In this document: piece after piece, positions 1-11,400 of the stretch | How the letters are laid out: each line of letters opens with the position of its first letter | Numbering within the stretch: the stretch's first letter is position 1 | Assembly (NCBI GenBank): GCA_013146195.2 | Contig: CM028383.1 | Coordinates: forward strand, 1,680,579-1,744,578 | DNA length: 64,000 bases | Origin: Codonopsis lanceolata | Lineage: Eukaryota > Streptophyta > Magnoliopsida > Asterales > Campanulaceae | Direction of reading: 5' to 3' | Translations under genes and position numbers: made by a program | Notes under the pieces: generated by a model | Databases searched by the model: none | What the model saw: the letters and a program-made list of their open reading frames with translations, nothing else | Told to the model about the DNA's origin: nothing

Positions 1-603
1 CACGCACCTCCTCATCAAAGCCACAACACCAATATATTTTTTTTAATCTCACTTTCTAGTTAAATATTAAAATTGGCATGATCCTCCAAATTAATAACAA
101 AGCAATAAGGTAATATTATTAAACAAGTATGGTGAGGAAAAGAAGAACAACCCAACATTCGACGACTTACAGCTCAGTCTCTATGGATTCATTTCTTTTC
201 TTCCTTCACTTCCTGCACCATTAACACACTATCACTTTCCCCATCTGCTGTCGTCTCTTCTCTTTCTCTCTAGCTCACGGCCGTCGCACAGTTGTATTCT
301 TTTCTCCATTGTTCTATTTCCTCTCTTCTCTACTTATTTATATAAAACCCTACCAGGTTTTCTAACCCTAAACCAAAATCCTAAAATTAACTGGACCGAG
401 ATTAATTAAGTAATATTAATGAAGAATTAGCATTAAAGTTTTAGTCAAAAGTGGGCCTAGCCCAATCCAATTCAATTGATTACTAAATAGCTCAAAAACA
501 ATTTAATTAACCCAAACCATTATGATATTAATTAAATATGTCCAAAACAAAATTTTAATTAACACAATTTAATATTTTTAATTAAAATTAGCGGGGTATT
601 ACA
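1..603 (-). repeat. 3' LTR (minus orientation), partial
   Basis: This matches 4973-5577 with only scattered substitutions and small indels. It ends (plus strand) in GGGGTATTACA, which is TGTAATACCCC on the element's own strand, the start of its LTR. The rest of this LTR, about 1.35 kb, lies left of the window. Confidence 0.88.
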
Positions 604-614
604 TTCTCACTCCG
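604..614 (-). other. Polypurine tract next to 3' LTR
   Basis: On the minus strand the bases directly before the LTR start (TGTAATACC) read GGAGTGAGAA. This is the expected position and composition of a plus-strand DNA primer site for reverse transcription. Confidence 0.6.
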
Positions 615-1689
615 TTAAAAGAAGTTTAGTCCCTAAACTTACACACCTACTCAAACGAAGCTTATATACTTTTCTTGTAAAAATTCATTGACTTCCCAAG
701 TGGCGTCCTTCCAGTTAGTCTAATAAACCCGATTAAGGTCTTACTCAAGACAGATCATCTAGTATCACATATATATCGATTGAAGCCCAAAACCAAATTT
801 CGAAGGACATACATATTTTTCTTTCAAAATGGCTCGTAAAACCTAGTAAATAAATGACAAAGATCTAATTGTCAAGAAGCTCATGTAATAAATTATGATT
901 TCCTGTCAATTTTGATGAGTTTGAATTTTTAAAACTATTACATTCTCCCCATCTTCAAGAATTTGGTCCTCCAAATTTACCAAACTTACAATCACAAATT
1001 ATGTTCATCACGCTTACATTGCAACCTCTAAGTACAACCAATCACTTTTTACTAGCATGAATGTTTCGTCATAAATGCGATGAGACCTCACTATAAGAAC
1101 ACTAAATTCCCTACGCAACTTTTACTTCCAACTCTTTAATACCTTGAGTTGAGTCTATTCAAATTTCAAGGTGTGGCACGAAATTTACATTTATCGTCAA
1201 CTCCGTACCATCAAGACATCCACAAACAAAATCTGAAACCTTAAGTTTCCCCTAAATCACAACATAAGTTATCCTCTAATGCTTTTGATAAGCACCTTAT
1301 TATTCTATCAAAAGAAACTACTTATTCACGTCCAAAATGTTGATTCATGTTCCTCCTAAAACTTGAAGTAGACCAAAATATCATAGTGAACCCGGTCACG
1401 TACCAATCGAAAACTCTTAGTGTCTCCAACGACCTAAAAGTCCTAAAAGCAAACAACCAAACCATTCCCAAAATTTTGTCGAACTCATAAATGTCTAGAG
1501 GAACCAAATCGATGTGCATCCTCTAGTCCCAAACTCAAAGGGCAGGATCAAATATAGGGGTAACTAAAACGTACCCCATGGTCCTCGTATCTATAACAAA
1601 ATTAAAGTATAAGTTTTGGGGTGACAATTTAATAGGTCATGCAAGTGAGATAATATGATTGAGTATGAAACACTAGGATCAATAAAAAC
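615..1689 (-). other. Retroelement internal region without recognisable coding sequence
   Basis: AT-rich sequence downstream of the gag remnant on the minus strand. The only open frames are short, and none has a recognisable pol motif. It probably includes the 3' untranslated region of the element and degenerated sequence. Confidence 0.5.
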
Positions 1690-2561
1690 TTAAACTTTGC
1701 AAAGATAAAGTTGCATGGTACCTGTCACAACATCACTATTTTCCGAGCATCTAAAGAAATCTTCGTGTAAACCTTCCTTGGGCTTATCCTTGTCCACACT
1801 AATATATCCTTTGGTGAAGGTGGCCTTGAGTAATTCAGGGCAACTCTTGATCATGTGCCCCACCTTGCCACAGTTGAAGCACGCTCCAGTCTTTCAATAG
1901 CAGGATTTAGTCCTATGCCTTCCTCCACAAGTATGACATACTAAAATCGTATTATAACTTCGGTTTAGGTCATGATCTGGAGTTGGTTGTGTGGTTATCT
2001 TGTTGTGATTGTCCTTTGTACCTTGACCTTTAGTATATTTACACCTAAGTGGCTCTTGGCAGTCCTTTATCTTATGTCCATCACCCCCGCAGTTGAAACA
2101 AGCTTGATTTTTCCAGTGACAATTCTTGCAGGGTGATTCTTACCACACCAACGACATTTCATTGTCTTAGTGATATGGGTACTCTTTTGCTTAGCGCTCG
2201 TAATCACTTTTAGTACCTTATTCATATAATAGTTGCGTTCTTTATGAGCCTTTCTAACTTCCTCCACAACTTGCATCCGAGTTTCACTTAGCTCAACTTT
2301 CATCACATTCAGTTGTTCCTCGAGACGCCCAACCATATCTCGTTGCATGACCATTCCAATGTCACCTATAATATGAGGCTCACCACAATGTTCAAGTGTG
2401 ATTCTTGCCCCCATATCACCAGTCCTCGTATTGGGTGGCTCATCTTGTCCACTGAGCTATAGATTAAGCCTCGTTGACATCCCAACAGAAATCTTAACTT
2501 CTGAGAGTTGCTTAGTCGACTTCTCCAACTCCAAATCCATCAATGTGTTATTACCCGACAT
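1690..2561 (-). pseudogene. Gag remnant with several zinc knuckles
   Basis: Reading the minus strand from ATG at 2561, the product starts MSGNNTLMDLELEKSTKQ, meets an in-frame stop near 2460, and reopens as a 115-residue helical segment with a coiled-coil look. A run of retroviral-type CCHC knuckles follows across two or more frames: CRWCGKNHPAR (about 2130-2165), CFNCGGDGHKIKDC (about 2060-2105), CHTCGGRHRTKSC (about 1910-1945) and CFNCGKVGHMIKSC (about 1850-1890). The frame ends in TAA at 1690-1692. Tandem knuckles are typical of Ty3-gypsy Gag, which packages the element's RNA. The stop and frame changes indicate a decayed copy. No pol follows. Confidence 0.7.
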
Positions 2562-3603
2562 ACTCTAGCCTGACATCCTAATATCACCACAAAAGTCAAG
2601 TATCAAAGATTATTCAGACTAGTGTATCAACTAACAAAATTTGGACCTAAAGTTAAATTTAACGCAACCAATTGAATTTCCTCGAATTCCAAGAGTGTGG
2701 TATAAGCTTAACGTATAATTTTTTTTCCTTCATCATTCTCAAACAAAAACATAAATACGTTAGGCACATAGAGTCAAACATAATCCTAAAGGATCACTAA
2801 CTCAAGATATATCCCTACTCCTACTTAAGTGTACAACCGAATGTACAACATCTATCAAACAAATGAGACCAGAGAACGAATTTTCTTAATACTTATCAAG
2901 AAAGATGCCTCAATACTCCAAAAGATCAAACCAATGGTTTTCTAACAATTTCAGACATATGAATTTAAATATAAATCATTAAGCCAAACGGTATTCAAAG
3001 AGTCACAGAGACGGAAAAAGACGATAGCCTACATGCCCTTTTTAGTGACTTATCAGTTTCCTAATCTCATAAAAAATCCAATAGATATATAAACCCTAAT
3101 GAAGTAAATCGATAACAAGGCCTACATGCATAATGATGAACTTAATGCTACATGGTAGACAATGGTGTAATAATATCATAATTTTATTATATCGTCAATT
3201 TCTAATTCTAATTGTTTCCAAATACTCAGACCAATCAGATCTAAAGCCTAAAACGTAATTAAAAAAATCTTATCGAGAAGGATATTTCAATACCTTAAAG
3301 AATCAAACTTAGACTTATCTATCTGATCTCAAACATAAGTATTCAAACACCTCAAAGAGTTACACAAACGAAAGAAGAGATGGTGGCCTAAATATCTCTC
3401 TATCCGTCTTTATTAACATTTTCATCGTACAATATCTAACGTAAGTCCCAATGAAGCAACGTGATAGTAAAGCCCACTTAACATTAGTAGAAACTTAAAG
3501 CTACCATCAGTTCTCAATGAACAAAATCATAATCTTAATACTATTATAATTTTCTAAATCTAATGGTTTCTAAATCCTAAGACCAATAGGATCTGAAACC
3601 TAA
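2562..3603 (-). other. Retroelement 5' untranslated/internal region
   Basis: AT-rich sequence between the primer binding site and the gag remnant (minus orientation). No convincing open reading frame. A roughly repeated phrase (TCAAAC...AAGAGTTACACA...) occurs near 2985-3020 and 3345-3380, which hints at an old internal duplication. Confidence 0.45.
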
Positions 3604-3615
3604 GCTCTGATACCA
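3604..3615 (-). other. Primer binding site, initiator tRNA-Met type
   Basis: Minus-strand TGGTATCAGAGC lies three bases inside the LTR end at 3619. It matches the 3' end complement of plant initiator tRNA-Met, the commonest primer of plant LTR elements, and it fixes the element's orientation. Confidence 0.85.
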
Positions 3616-3618
3616 ATC

Positions 3619-5577
3619 TGTAACGCCCCAAACTTGAGTCCCACTACATGGGCCCATATCTGGCCACGTCACTACAAATTCAAACTTAAATAAAGACTAG
3701 TCAAACGTCGCCCAACCAGAATTACAAAAGTCTCCAATTTAAAATACAGTCATCCAAAATAAATTTCTAAACAAAGTCTACTAAATTTACTACATCTTCA
3801 TTAAATTCCAAAACATATAAATATGACCTAAAAATCTTGATTTCTCCACCGGTATCCTCTACCTCAAGTTTAGTCTTTAATTTCGATCTGGAAGAAGAGG
3901 ATTGTGAAGGGTGAGCGAACAAAGCTCAGTAAGATCATACGTCGCCCCTCCGGTTTCTAAAGAGGGGTGACTCAACGAATAATCATGTTGTATGTAAAAC
4001 AGAGTTTAGATATTTTACAACTTGCAAAAAAAAAAAATCAAGGATAGGTAACGAAAGACTTAAAATCCCTTTTTAAATGGAGAGTTCAAACAAAACAAAT
4101 ATGTATCAAATAAGTTTGTCATTACCGATTGTCCCATACCAGCCAGTAATAACCGAATATCAAAATATTTATTTAGATCATATAAGGGTCTATAGACCAA
4201 GAACCAAATCCCCCGAAGGGTACACGAATCCCCTAAAGGGTACACAAATCCCCCGAGAGTACAATATTAAGGTATATCCGGATAACCGCACTCACAGGTC
4301 AAGTGGTGCAATTTCAATTATTTCGAATGTTATCACGAAAATCCCCGTGACGGGTTGTTCATACTTAGTGATCATAAATAATTTCAAAACATGAATAGTA
4401 CTATCAATGTACTATTATTAAAACGTAATTTATATCAAAATTCGTCATTTTTAATACCAAAGAGGATACCGACAAGGTTTACAAATACAGAGCAATTTCT
4501 CAATAACAAATGTATTTCATGAAAATCAAAGTAGACATGAAATTTGCGAAAACGAAGGTATAACGAAGATATTCAATAAAGCTAACGACGGAGTCAAAGC
4601 AACTACCGACATGAGGTCGGACATGACAAATGAAAGAACGCATAATTCCAATAATTTGCGGAAGCCTAACATTAAAAGTATTTTTATACTTTTTCAAAGA
4701 ACCTTAAAGAAACGTAATCTCTTACTTTGATATGCTTAGCAACGATAAACCCCAACACGTACTAATCTCGATTGCCCGAATCTAAAATTTCAACGTAACA
4801 CAAGTTACTAACTAATATTAAATCTAAAAATTAATTTAATGCTAATCATAATTATTTCTTGACAAATACCCTAACAAACATGTAATCAGATTAATTTACT
4901 ATTGCTTATAAAATGTATACCCACACTTGGTTACCACCTAAAACAACATGAACCAATTCAACACCCTCCTGCCACGCACCTCCTCATCAAAGCCACAACA
5001 CCAATATTTTTTTTTAATCTCACTTTCTAGTTAAATATTAAAATTGGCATGATCCTCCAAATTAATAACAAAGCAATAAGGTAATATTATTAAACAAGTA
5101 TGGTGAGGAAAAGAAGAACAACCAAACATTCGACGACTTACAGCTCAGTTTCTATGGATTCATTTCTTTCTTCCTTCACTTGTTGCACCATTAACACACT
5201 ATCACTTTTCCCCATCTGCTGTCGTCTCATCTCTTTCTCTCTAGCTCATGGCCGTCGCACAGTTGTATTCTTTTATCCATTGTTCTATTTCCTCTCTTCT
5301 TTACTTATTTATATAAAACCCTACCAGGTTTTCTAACCCTAAACCAAAATCCTAAAATTAACTAGACCGATATTAATTAAGTAATATTAAAGAAGAATTA
5401 GTATTAAAGTCTTAGTCAAAAGTGGGCCTAGCCCAATCCAATCAATTAATTACTAAATAGCTCAAAAACAATTTAATTAACCCAAACCATTATGATACTA
5501 ATTAAATATGTCCAAAACAATTATAATTTTAATTAACACAATTTAATATTTTTAATTAAAATTAGCGGGGTATTACA
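3619..5577 (-). repeat. 5' LTR (minus orientation), complete
   Basis: The LTR is about 1.96 kb and bounded by TGTAACGCCCC (plus-strand left) and GGGGTATTACA (plus-strand right), so it has the TG...CA ends of an LTR. Its last 605 bases match window bases 1-603. It contains a CT-rich stretch and the phrase TATATAAAACCC near 5311, which could be promoter related on the opposite strand. Short open frames in it look incidental. Confidence 0.85.
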
Positions 5578-5655
5578 GATAGGGTGGTGTAAATTTGCAA
5601 TCTTATAATACAATAGAGTTCAGTCAATATTGACTGAGGCTCTTCGGCGGTCAGG

Positions 5656-6247
5656 TGTAACGATCCGAGTCCGAAAGTCTGGTCCGCTACGTGTAGCCAG
5701 TTACTAGCCCACTAAGCACACAGCTCATTGGGTCATCAGGCCCACCACAAGCCGACCCAAAAGTCCATGGATGATGTTGGTGCTTAGTAGTAAAGTGTGA
5801 CCACCTTATCAATTGCAAACAATTCCCACACATATCCGATGTGGGATGTGGGTATTACAATCTCCTCGACTTAAATTCTTGACGTCCTCGTCCAGGTCAA
5901 ATGCTACCCCCAGAGATGCGAGGTTCAGTAGGTGACTCGTACATGGATCAAGAGGTGGCTCCCACCTTCTGTGGTGTAGGACTTTGGCCCGAACAACACT
6001 TTGTTCCCACATTTCCGGTCGGGACCCGTTCTGATACAATTTGTAACGCCCTGAGCCTGAAAAGCCCGACCTACTACGTGTAGCCCATACATTGGCCCAC
6101 TAAACACATAACACATTGGGTTATCAGGCTCACCACAAGCCGACTCAAAAGTCAATGGATGATGTTGGTGCCCAGTAGTAAATTGTGACCACCTTATAAA
6201 TTGCTAACAATTCCCATACATATCCGATGTGGGATGAGAGTATTACA
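5656..6247 (-). mobile_element. TRIM (terminal-repeat retrotransposon in miniature)
   Basis: Two direct repeats of about 205 bp, 5656-5859 and 6042-6247, each start TGTAACG and end ATTACA. They share long stretches including AAGCCGAC.CAAAAGTC and CATATCCGATGTGGGAT. Only about 182 bp separates them, too little for any protein. Next to the right repeat the minus strand reads TTGTATCAGAACGGG, a degraded tRNA-Met-like primer site. Next to the left repeat the minus strand has a purine-rich GTCGAGGAGA. This is the TRIM layout in minus orientation. I see no clear target duplication. Confidence 0.75.
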
Positions 6248-7110
6248 GATCCGACTGCATGATCCAACGGTTGTGGGTTAGTTACGAATAATCCCTTACA
6301 AATAACCCCTCAACTATGGGTCGAGTTTGGATTGCCCCTCAACTACCACTTGAAATAATGTACGCCTCAATTAAGTATTATTTTTATCATAATACATACT
6401 GACACCTCAAACCATGCTTTAGGCACGAACATATAGTTCTAGTATTTGACATTTAAGTAGGTCTCCTGTAAAACAATCTTACGGATTTTAATTCGTAAAA
6501 CAAAATCTCATTCTTTCACATTTCCACCCACCAACACACGGTGGGTCGGGTAAGGAGGCTTTGTCTTTCAAAGAAAATTTGTAAAACCGTCTTACCTAAG
6601 TTTTTGCATTTACATTTTGGGTATGTTTGGACACCTCAATTCCATAGCTTAGAATTGGAATTAGGACTTCCAAAACTAATTCCGTTGTTTGGCAACACAG
6701 TTAAAATTTGGAATTGGAATTGAGTTGTAATTCCAAATGTCTCAATTCTACAAAACTAATTTTATACTTATAAATTCAAATAATTTAAATTTTAAATTTT
6801 GGTTCATTACTATACACAATATCAACTCATCTTCCTTTTATCACCACCTCCACCTACGACCATTGTTGTCGCCCACTAACTCTGACCACCGCCGTCATCC
6901 ACCATTAACATTGGTCATTCATAATGATTAATAACCACTACCAATATGCTAAACTAGATATTTGATATATTAATGAAATTTTATTTTAAGTATGTAGAAT
7001 TATAATTGAATTCTACATGTTATCAAAACCATAAAATTGTTATAATTTGAATATTTATTGAATTCAAAAGCAATGCATTCAATTGAGTCTTTTATGTTTG
7101 TCAATATTAG
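6248..7110. other. Intergenic region with fragments of dispersed repeats
   Basis: No gene seen. Bases 6294-6372 resemble 15557-15642 (phrases such as ACAAATAACCC, CAACTATGG and AATAATGTAC), so this is a dispersed repeat present twice in the window. Bases 6620-6760 are rich in GGAATTGGAATT-type phrases after GTATGTTTGGACACCTCAATTCC, typical of a hAT-like MITE end; I could not place the partner end. Confidence 0.4.
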
Positions 7111-8001
7111 GCCCTGTCTGTTACCGCGTTTTGGAGGAAAACGCTGCTCAAACCACTCCGATTTAGCCATCAGAGTGTATCAATGTCGTGGTTATGGAAC
7201 ACTATAAATTATAGCTTTTTCAAAAACGCCATAAGCAAAACACTCACCTCCCACTGGACCCAAAGTACCCTTGTATTTTCCTTCGTTTATCTCCTCTTAT
7301 TCTTCTCGATTGTAAAATTAACATAGCCTAAAAATATACCCACCTCTTTCTTTCCTCAAGCTGCTACCTTCAAAAGGAAGGAGATGATCGGGGATGGAGG
7401 AGATGAGGAGGCAAGGGGAAATGGAGGAGTAATTGGATTTGGAGAGAGAGACTAGAGAGGGAGGAGCGCGAAGGCGAGAGAAATAGGGACCGATTTGTTG
7501 AGAAAGAAAGAGAGAGAAATAAGGATTGAATTTGAGGAAATAGGGACTAATTTGTGACAAAAGAAATGGAGAGAAAGAGAGGGACCGAAGGAGGCGATTA
7601 AGTCTGGAAAAAAGAACCTGGCTCGGTTTGAATGTTAAAGTGGGTTTGGGGAAAGGAAGGGATGAGTGATATTTTGGGTTGGGAATTAAGCAATTTATAT
7701 TTTCAAATTATCCTTTAGCTTTCTCTTTTATTTATTTCTTCTCCTTTTTCTTATTTAGATTTAAATACATAATTTGTAACTTTGACATAAAATTTACTTT
7801 TTGGTATTCATATTTTTTTTTTGAGATTTACAATTTATGTAATGAAATCCAATTGTTAGATTTAAAATTTTAAGCTTGTAAATTGTAATTTGATCATAAT
7901 TTTAATATTTTAGATTATTAGGTGATATTTAATATTAATATATATGAAGGTTTTTTCTCGCATGATTTTCAGTTGTGCTTAAACGCTGCACCAAACGAAT
8001 C
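7111..8001. mobile_element. Candidate hAT-type MITE or non-autonomous transposon
   Basis: The left end GGCCCTGTCTGTTACCGCGTTTT and the inverted right end GGATTCGTTTGGTGCAGCGTTTA resemble each other and the general GG.CCGTTTGG end found in many plant hAT-derived elements. Both are flanked by TTAG. The interior holds a purine-rich stretch (about 7370-7620) and AT-rich flanks with no supported protein. Ends are imperfect and no exact 8-bp duplication is visible, so the borders are approximate. Confidence 0.4.
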
Positions 8002-8425
8002 CTTAGTTCACTACTTTTTTGTGACAAAAGAAGTAAGTTAAAAAATGTTATTTAAAGAAAAATAGAAAAATACAGAAAAATCAAAGAAATATCTAAAAAC
8101 ACAATAATAAGAAAACAAGAGAGAGGAGAGAGAAAGTGAGCCTAGAGGAGCTCGTGTTCTCTCTCTCTCGCTCTCTCTCTCCATGTAGATGAAACCCTAA
8201 TTTTCTCCGTCTCTCTGTAATCTGCAACTCACCCCTTCTCTAATTCTAGGGTTTCTCCATCTCAAAATTTCCGAGTATTTTTCTCTCAAATCTAATCCTG
8301 TCAACTATTTCTATACACGCCAAGAATTAGGTTTTTTTTTTTCCCGAACGAAAACCGCAATCAGATCTATCCTTGTTCAATTATGAAATAATATATAATA
8401 CGAACACAAATACATCTAGATATAT
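8002..8425 (+). promoter_or_regulatory. Promoter/5' leader of the CK2 beta gene
   Basis: A strong CT-rich tract (8159-8181), typical of plant core-promoter pyrimidine patches and leaders, is followed by AAACCCTAA (telo box, 8192-8200) and a further TAGGGTTT (about 8247). The coding start is at 8426. The leader holds two tiny upstream reading frames, listed separately. A transcription start near or just upstream of the CT tract is inferred, not seen. Confidence 0.5.
8183..8200 (+). promoter_or_regulatory. Two abutting minimal upstream ORFs in the CK2 beta leader
   Basis: ATGTAG at 8183-8188 is a start codon directly followed by a stop. The next base begins ATGAAACCCTAA (8189-8200), a three-codon uORF whose sequence is also the telo box. 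If these lie in the mRNA, they would sit about 225 bases before the main start and could lower translation. The leader's extent is inferred. Confidence 0.5.
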
Positions 8426-11400
8426 ATGTATAGGGATCGAGGAGGAGGAGGATCGTCGGCGAAGACGGATATGGTGGGGGGAGGGGGAGCGTTGGATCGG
8501 AAAAGAATAAACGATGCGTTGGATAAGCACTTAGAGAAGACTTCTCCTTCTACTTCTAAGACTTTGAACAAGGATAAGGATAGGTTGTCTATACCATCTA
8601 CTTCTACAGCTGCTGGTGGTGGTGCTAAATCGCAACCGTTGGACCACCGTGACAACCGCTCTTCTTCTACTCTCACCACCAAAAACAAAGGCTCCGATGG
8701 TTTGTTCTTTTCTTTATTTTATTTCCCTTTTTGTTTTTCTTGTGCTAGAAATGTTAGTTATGAGTTGTTATATGTTGAAGGTTTTTTCTCTTGGAGTAGG
8801 ATTTGATTGTGCTTTATTACACTAGCATTCTTGTGTTTGTAGATGGATTTGTATTTTGTCTAGTTTTATAGCTCAAAAGGACGTTTTTATAAACTGTTTT
8901 TTATTTCCATTGTCAGAGTTCATTAAGAAATGCCCTAAATTTATATTTAATTTATATACTAATTTTTTGATGGTGGTTTTGAATAAGAAATTACTTTAAG
9001 ATAATTACAAATGCTTGAAAATAAAACTCAGAATTTGAATTTTAGATACTAATACGTATCAGTTCTGAAAATGCCAGACAAACAGAGCCCATGTTCTTGG
9101 AAATGGGTCCTATTATGGATATGGAGTATATGAATTTATTCTTGATATAAGTGTATTAGCTAATAGGGCTGTGATTCCCTCCTCCCCCCCCCCCACCCCA
9201 AATTTTGCTGTGGCAGTGTTGTTTTCTAGAAATTGGCTGTATGCTATTGGTGTTGTGAAAGTTTTATGATTGGTTACACAGTTTAGTTTGTTGTGAGTGA
9301 AGCTTGCTCTTTGCAAGGACAATGGCAATGATGGATAGAAATATGATTGGTGAAATTATGTAGCTCATTCAGCTAAAAAGGCACTGTTTTTTTATTACCT
9401 TCCCTGGATTGTTTCTGTAAATGGATTATATGGCCTTTGGTATTATGAATTTTTATCAATTGAGTGCTGGGTGTAGTTTGATTCAAGTGTAACTTGCACT
9501 CTACGCGGACAGGGACTAGGATGAATGGAAGCATTGTTTGGGAGATTATTAATTGGGCACCGAGTGTAGGTTGACTCGGGTGGAACTTGCATCCATAAGG
9601 CCTGTGACTAGAATGAATTGTAGCATGGTTGGGAAATTATTAATCGTGCGCCGAATGTAGTTTGCCGCAGGTGAAACTTATTCTCTGTGATGTCACTGAC
9701 GAGGGTGGATGGAAGAATCTTAATGGGAGAATGGAGATTATTAATTGGGTGCCGGGTGCAGGTTGCCTGTGATGAAACTTACTCTTACGAGAGACACTGA
9801 CTAAGGTGAATAAACATGATATGGAAGATGAAGTGCTGTTTGATTATTTGTGTAAATGCCTCGAGATTGAAATGCCATATTTCTGAGGTAAAATTCAGGA
9901 TGTAGAATCTATATGTTTGTTCCAGCAGAATGAAACATAAGGGGTTTACCAAATGGTCAGTTGCTCAGACTGACTGGAAAGTACTAAGAGCATTGTTCTG
10001 CTATAAGTTTTTATTGGAATCATGAGGATGCTACTGCTAGTCCTTTTAACAGCTCTCAACTTGTTTACTTTACTTTTTTCCCTGTACAACTGTGCTTCTT
10101 TGGCTCATTTGATAATTTGGAGTTGTACTATGAACATTTTGATTTTTGACTGTATCTCAGTTTGGCTCCTTGAAAAGATGAATTAGATGCTCGCTAGTGA
10201 ACTGGGTGGTACACTGATAGGAATGAGTGTAAAATAGGTTCTGGTAATAGTTAACTGATTTTTAAAATGATTCTTCATGTGCATTACCAAAAGTTGTTGA
10301 TATTTTGTGCATCTAGTGCTTGGCACTTCTCGTATCAACTTCTTTATTTAGAACGGTTACAGCTGGCTATTAATGAACTAATGTCTCTCCTTATCATATG
10401 CAATAATCAAAACCTGTATGTTTCGTGATTTGTTTATTCCTGAGGTGAGGCCTCATGACGTGATTTGACCTTGAATTAATCAATTGCTTATTGTATGCAA
10501 GTTGTAAAAACAGTGCTTATATACCAATATGTTAAATAGCCGTAAATACGCTGTGCATACTTATTTCATGAAGTTTGATATGTTAGTTTTTGTTGTTGCT
10601 GCAGAGGAATCTGAAACAGACAGTGAAGAATCTGATGTCAGTGGCTCTGACGGGGATGACACATCTTGGATTTCATGGTTCTGCAATTTGCGAGGAAATG
10701 AATTTTTCTGTGAGGTTGATGATGAGTACATCCAAGATGATTTTAATCTTTGCGGGTTAAGCAGTCAGGTTCCTTATTATGATTATGCACTTGATCTTAT
10801 TCTGGATGTGGAGTCTTCTCACGGTAAGCTTCCTCATGTCTAAATTATGAGGTTACATGTCTTTGGGCTAAATATCCTTGGCAAAAGTTTGGATTTATTT
10901 ATCTTTTGTAATTCTAAGTAGAATATGCAAACTAATCTCTGAATATCATGTAACCATGCATCAAAGGGTGGAGAGTTGGAATCACTAAGCCAAATTTCTA
11001 TAAATAATAAATCACACTGTTGCAGCGTAGTAGGAAGACTTCTAATGTCAGGATGCACTAAATTTACTAATGAAAGTTACCCAGTTTTTTTCTTTTATCT
11101 TATTTCTCTTGGGGTATCTTTTTTTTTTGGGGGGGGGGGAGGGAGAGGGGGATGTTTTGTGAGAGTTGGGGTCTGCAAATGCTGTGAAGCCCTGAAGGAG
11201 GAAATCACTATGCTAGTATGCAATTACCGGGGTAATGAACCTGTCTTGATAAAGATTGTGAAGCTAACTAAGTTTTTGACTTGAAAAATCATCGGTATTA
11301 CATTAGACTCAAAATATAGAAGACTGCTTAAGCTCTTAAAATTATAGGTTTTATAGCAAATCAAATTTATCCTTAAAAAGTTCGACTTCAAAGCGTGGAC

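Larger units (their letters stand above)
1..5577 (-). mobile_element. Gag-only LTR retrotransposon (TR-GAG-like), right part complete, left LTR cut by window edge
   Basis: Bases 1-603 and 4973-5577 are nearly identical direct repeats, and both end in GGGGTATTACA. The right copy continues left to TGTAACGCCCC at 3619, so the full LTR is about 1.96 kb. Orientation is minus: reading that strand, the LTR ends in CGTTACA, and three bases later comes TGGTATCAGAGC (3604-3615), the usual primer site for initiator tRNA-Met. A purine-rich stretch (604-614) abuts the other LTR. The internal region is only about 3 kb and codes for a zinc-knuckle gag remnant. I see no protease, reverse transcriptase, RNase H or integrase, so the element would depend on enzymes made elsewhere. 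The high LTR identity suggests a fairly recent insertion. Confidence 0.85.

Noticed and set aside
5100..5336. 78-codon plus-strand open frame
   Set aside because: It lies wholly in the LTR, and its twin copy at 121-363 has frame differences; it has no recognisable domain.
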